This document shows positions 61,064 through 64,000 of a DNA stretch of 64,000 nt, in pieces; the first letter of the stretch is position 1, and the number at the start of each line of letters is the position of its first letter. The DNA comes from a virus: IMG/VR virus record IMGVR_UViG_3300017917_003565, positions 1 to 64,000 of that record; one strand, 5' to 3'. The position numbers and the translations under genes are program-made. The notes below the pieces were generated by a model. That model was not told where the DNA came from. It saw only the letters and a list, made by a program, of their open reading frames with translations, and did not search any database.

Positions 61064-64000
61064 ATGACCCAATATGTTATCAACATCGGAGCCTTGCCCA
61101 ATGATGGCACGGGCGATCCGCTTAGAACCGCTTTTAACGAAGTAAATCTCAACTTTGACCAGGTTTTCGCCGCGGGTCCGGTACTGAGCAATATTCGGAT
61201 AGCCAACAACACCATACTCACTACCAACACCAATGGAAACTTGGTTTTGGCACCCAATGGCATAGGCCTAGTGCAATCCAATGTCAGCATCGTGCCTAAC
61301 TCGGCCAACATACGCAATCTAGGAAGCGCAGATCGTCGTTGGAGCACGGTGTACACACAGTATCTGGACGTTTCGGCCAATCTCACCATCAGCGGAAACA
61401 TCATCTACAACGGCGACCTAAATGTGGCCGGAAATCTCACAGTCAATGGCGATCTTATCGAAGTCGGCAACATCGTCACAGACAGTAAAACCATACAGTT
61501 AGCCAACACCGCAGGTACTACCGCCGCTGCCAACGGGTCGGGTATCACTGTGGGGGCCAACGATCTTATAGCCACTTACCTTTTTGACAGCTCAGCTGAT
61601 GCCTGGACCACCAATATCGGCATTACGGCCGTGGGCAATATAGCAGCACCTTATTTCTTGGGCAACGGTAGCCAGCTTTCCGGCGTACGAGCAGATACCT
61701 TGGTCGGCAACACCCTGAGTTCCAATGTGTTGTTCTCCAGCCTAACTTCCGTGGGCACCTTGACTGCGCTAAATGTAACTGGCAATGTTTCAGCCACGGG
61801 CAACATCATTGGTGGCAATGTTGAAACCACAGGACTGATCACAGCCACGGGCAACATTATTGGCGGCAACATCACTACCACAGGCAATGTGTCTGCAGAT
61901 TATGTCATAGTAGCCGGAGGAATCGTAGCCGAAGCATCGGCCAGTCCGGCTCCTAGCTTATCAGGATTTGGCAATATCACTAGCGGTAATCTTATCACCA
62001 CAGGGATGGTAACAGCCACTGGCAATGTCACAGGTGGCAATGTTGCCAGCGGTAACCTGATCACTGGTGTAACTCTGCAGGTGTCTGATGCCACTGTGTA
62101 TGGCAACGTTGACAGTGTCATGGTCAATGCCACGGGCAACGTAGTCGCAGGACAATATTTTATTGGTGACGGTAGTTTACTCACAGGCATTGGTGCCAGC
62201 TACAACGATGCTGACGTAGCCAACTTGTTGGCGGCATTCGGTGCTAATATTATCAACAGCACTGGCAACATCACCACCACTGCCAATGTGTCCGGCGGTT
62301 ACATACTAGGAGATGGTAGCCAGCTTACCAACTTGCCAGTACAACCCGGCACTTATGGTGACTCCAACGTAGTCACATTGTTGGGTGCATTTGGCAGCAA
62401 CAATGTATCGACCACGGGCAACATCACAGCCGGATTGTTGATAGGCAATGGATCGGTTCTAACTGACATCACTGGAGCCAACGTCACAGGAACTGTGGCA
62501 AATGCGTCCTACGCCACTTCGGCAGGTTCCGCGACTACTGCCACTTCGGCCACTACTGCTAACACAGTGACTGACGCAGCACAACCCAATATCACAAGTG
62601 TAGGCACATTGACCAGTGTGACCAGCTCGGGTAACGTACAAGGCGGTAACTTGTTGACTGGCGGACTAATTTCGGCCGCTGGTAATGTTACAGGTGCTTA
62701 TATATTTGGTAACGGTAGCCAACTCACTGACATCAATGCCGTCACGATAGATATAACCGATACCAACGGGTTGACCACCGTATACTACCCAACTTTTGTA
62801 GAGAACAGAAGCACAGGACAGATCGCCCGTGCCGATGTGGACCTTTCATATCGCACAGACACCAATACGTTGACCGTGGGCAATCTATCAGCCACTGGCA
62901 ACGTCACAGGCACATTTATACTTGGCAACGGATCACAACTTACTGGCATCATTAGTAGCTATGGCGATTCCAATGTGGCCACATTGTTGGCCAACTTTGG
63001 TTCCAACGCAGTATCAACCACAGGCAACGTGACCAGTGGTAATCTAACAACTTCTGGTACTGTGTCAGCCACAGGCAATGTCAACAGCAACGAAATCAAT
63101 GCCAATCGAGCGGTACTAGGAAACATTGGTGGTAGTAGTATTTCTGCCGATGGTCGTATTTTCACCAGCGGCAATGTGGTTGCAGGAAACGTAAACTCAA
63201 ACGGTATACTTTTTTCCACAGGCAACATCGTTGGTCCACATGTCAATGTCACTGGAAATGTAGTAGCTGGCAATGTCAACTCCAATGGCTTGTTGTTTGC
63301 TGTCGGCAACATCGTTGGTGCTAACTTAGATTCTTATGGTATTATCACAGCGATTGGTAATGTCACTACCAATGCCAACGTCAATGCCAACAACTTGCAT
63401 GCATCAAATCGACTCAGTGTTACCGGTAACATAGTAGCCGGCAATGTCAACTCCAATGGCTTGTTGTTTGCTACAGGTAACGTAGTGGGCGGCAATGTCA
63501 ACTCCAATGGTAGAATTTTTGCGTCAGGCAATATACAAGGTGCTAACATTGACACCACTGGATCAATTTCAGCTGTGGGTAATGTGATTGGTGATTACTT
63601 CTTTGGTAACGGTAGCCAACTTACTGGCATTGTAGTTTCTGGAGGAACTTCCATAGACAATGGCATATCAAATGTGAGCATAGCTTCTGCTAATGGTCCA
63701 ATCACTGTGTCATACAATGGCAGCGGCAATACCTGGACATTTGGCAATACAAGTGTTCCACAAGCTCTGTATTGGCCGGATGGATCATTCCAGGCCACAG
63801 CCTTTGTGGGCCAGGCCACAGACTTGGTCAGTACAGGTAATGCCACAATCACCAGCGATGCGCTTGGTGTATCATATGTATGGACCTTTGACGATATTGG
63901 AAATCTCACTCTGCCTACCAACGGTAGTATTGTTGTAGATGGCGGCGATGGTGCGATTGGCCCGGTCAGCGACGACTTAGTTATCTCATGGGACAACGAG
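61064..64000 (+). CDS. Giant tail fibre with ATGNVTGGN repeats, cut by window end
   Basis: 979 codons are visible and the reading frame is still open at the window end. It begins MTQYVINIGALPNDGTGDPL then RTAFNEVNLNFDQVFAAGP, a virion-attachment module. The body has dozens of ATGNVTGGN-type repeats with GNGSQLTGI and NVxTLLxxFGSNxxSTTGN modules shared with the minus-strand fibres at 30742 and 34467. It is the only long plus-strand gene besides phoH. Probably a host-recognition fibre. Confidence 0.92.
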   Translation, partial: MTQYVINIGALPNDGTGDPLRTAFNEVNLNFDQVFAAGPVLSNIRIANNTILTTNTNGNLVLAPNGIGLVQSNVSIVPNSANIRNLGSADRRWSTVYTQYLDVSANLTISGNIIYNGDLNVAGNLTVNGDLIEVGNIVTDSKTIQLANTAGTTAAANGSGITVGANDLIATYLFDSSADAWTTNIGITAVGNIAAPYFLGNGSQLSGVRADTLVGNTLSSNVLFSSLTSVGTLTALNVTGNVSATGNIIGGNVETTGLITATGNIIGGNITTTGNVSADYVIVAGGIVAEASASPAPSLSGFGNITSGNLITTGMVTATGNVTGGNVASGNLITGVTLQVSDATVYGNVDSVMVNATGNVVAGQYFIGDGSLLTGIGASYNDADVANLLAAFGANIINSTGNITTTANVSGGYILGDGSQLTNLPVQPGTYGDSNVVTLLGAFGSNNVSTTGNITAGLLIGNGSVLTDITGANVTGTVANASYATSAGSATTATSATTANTVTDAAQPNITSVGTLTSVTSSGNVQGGNLLTGGLISAAGNVTGAYIFGNGSQLTDINAVTIDITDTNGLTTVYYPTFVENRSTGQIARADVDLSYRTDTNTLTVGNLSATGNVTGTFILGNGSQLTGIISSYGDSNVATLLANFGSNAVSTTGNVTSGNLTTSGTVSATGNVNSNEINANRAVLGNIGGSSISADGRIFTSGNVVAGNVNSNGILFSTGNIVGPHVNVTGNVVAGNVNSNGLLFAVGNIVGANLDSYGIITAIGNVTTNANVNANNLHASNRLSVTGNIVAGNVNSNGLLFATGNVVGGNVNSNGRIFASGNIQGANIDTTGSISAVGNVIGDYFFGNGSQLTGIVVSGGTSIDNGISNVSIASANGPITVSYNGSGNTWTFGNTSVPQALYWPDGSFQATAFVGQATDLVSTGNATITSDALGVSYVWTFDDIGNLTLPTNGSIVVDGGDGAIGPVSDDLVISWDNE

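Noticed and set aside
60940-61404. 154-codon minus-strand ORF over the last fibre start
   Set aside because: Overlaps the plus-strand fibre start and the sigma70 promoter of the 60934 gene, with no phage-like features.
61651-63996. Minus-strand ORFs under the last fibre gene
   Set aside because: Same repeat shadow effect; the plus-strand frame is continuous from 61064 to the end.
1-64000. Bacterial chromosome segment, because of SerC, AceA, ErpA, SOD, IF-1 and ClpA
   Set aside because: They are scattered among fibres, endolysin, clamp loader, PhoH and tiny overlapping genes with phage-type late promoters, on one strand. A phage genome fits better, although assembly chimerism cannot be excluded without reads.

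Overview
The window is a piece of the genome of a large tailed bacteriophage with T4-like (myovirus-type) features. Virion-gene modules with tail-fibre repeats sit beside a T4 gp44-type clamp-loader ATPase, PhoH, a GH19 endolysin with spanins and a D12 (Dam-type) methylase. Many small genes are packed with ATGA, TAATG or TGATG overlaps, and long runs lie on one strand. Almost everything from 1 to 60934 is on the minus strand, except phoH (21284-22036). The last gene (61064 to the end) is a plus-strand tail-fibre gene cut by the window edge. I recognised no tRNA, IS element or CRISPR array. Several host-like enzymes (SerC, ErpA, SOD, AhpC/AhpD, isocitrate lyase, IF-1) suggest a proteobacterial, probably aquatic, host; that is inference.

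Layout (minus-strand genes are read from high to low coordinates). 1-9.8 kb: probable virion or internal proteins, including a 1534-residue multidomain protein, a glycosyltransferase and a nucleotidyltransferase. 9.8-13.6 kb: ClpA, DnaJ and a holin-like protein. 13.9-15.9 kb: an operon of four proteins that share an N-terminal tag like the T4 capsid-targeting sequence; two more tagged proteins lie at 1-1501. 15.9-19.2 kb: isocitrate lyase beside a lysis cassette (endolysin, overlapping Rz/Rz1, a membrane protein). 19.3-27.8 kb: SGNH-like hydrolase, PhoH, HAD protein, radical SAM enzyme, clamp loader, GroES-like protein and a stand-alone fragment of the DNA polymerase III alpha family. 27.8-37.9 kb: tail-fibre and adhesin genes with a subtilisin-like protease, then ErpA and Fe/Mn superoxide dismutase. 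37.9-42.9 kb: IF-1, SleB hydrolase, SerC, an Hc1-like protein. 42.9-61 kb: many small early genes plus AhpC/AhpD, a PP-loop protein, an ABC-GNAT fusion, and an EcoRI-like endonuclease next to a D12 methylase.

Two promoter classes can be read. Upstream of structural and lysis genes is a TAAATA box like the T4 late promoter (TATAAATA). Across about 38-61 kb, and at 22.7 kb, sigma70-type promoters (TTGACA or TTGACC, 16-18 nt spacer, TATAAT) precede small genes; three are near-copies of one module. In several places the box lies only 4-7 nt before the start codon, predicting leaderless or almost leaderless mRNAs.

The most unusual content: (1) proteins with a capsid-targeting-like N-terminus, some carrying ParB-like or kinase-like folds; (2) an EcoRI-family endonuclease with the PDGG, EAKHQG and GNAIER motifs, overlapping a methylase gene; (3) a redox set of AhpC with its dedicated reductant AhpD, SOD and ErpA; (4) full-length SerC, isocitrate lyase and IF-1; (5) two intergenic regions rich in perfect hairpins that look like undescribed structured RNAs; (6) C-terminal Cys/His-basic tails and other short modules shared between unrelated proteins.
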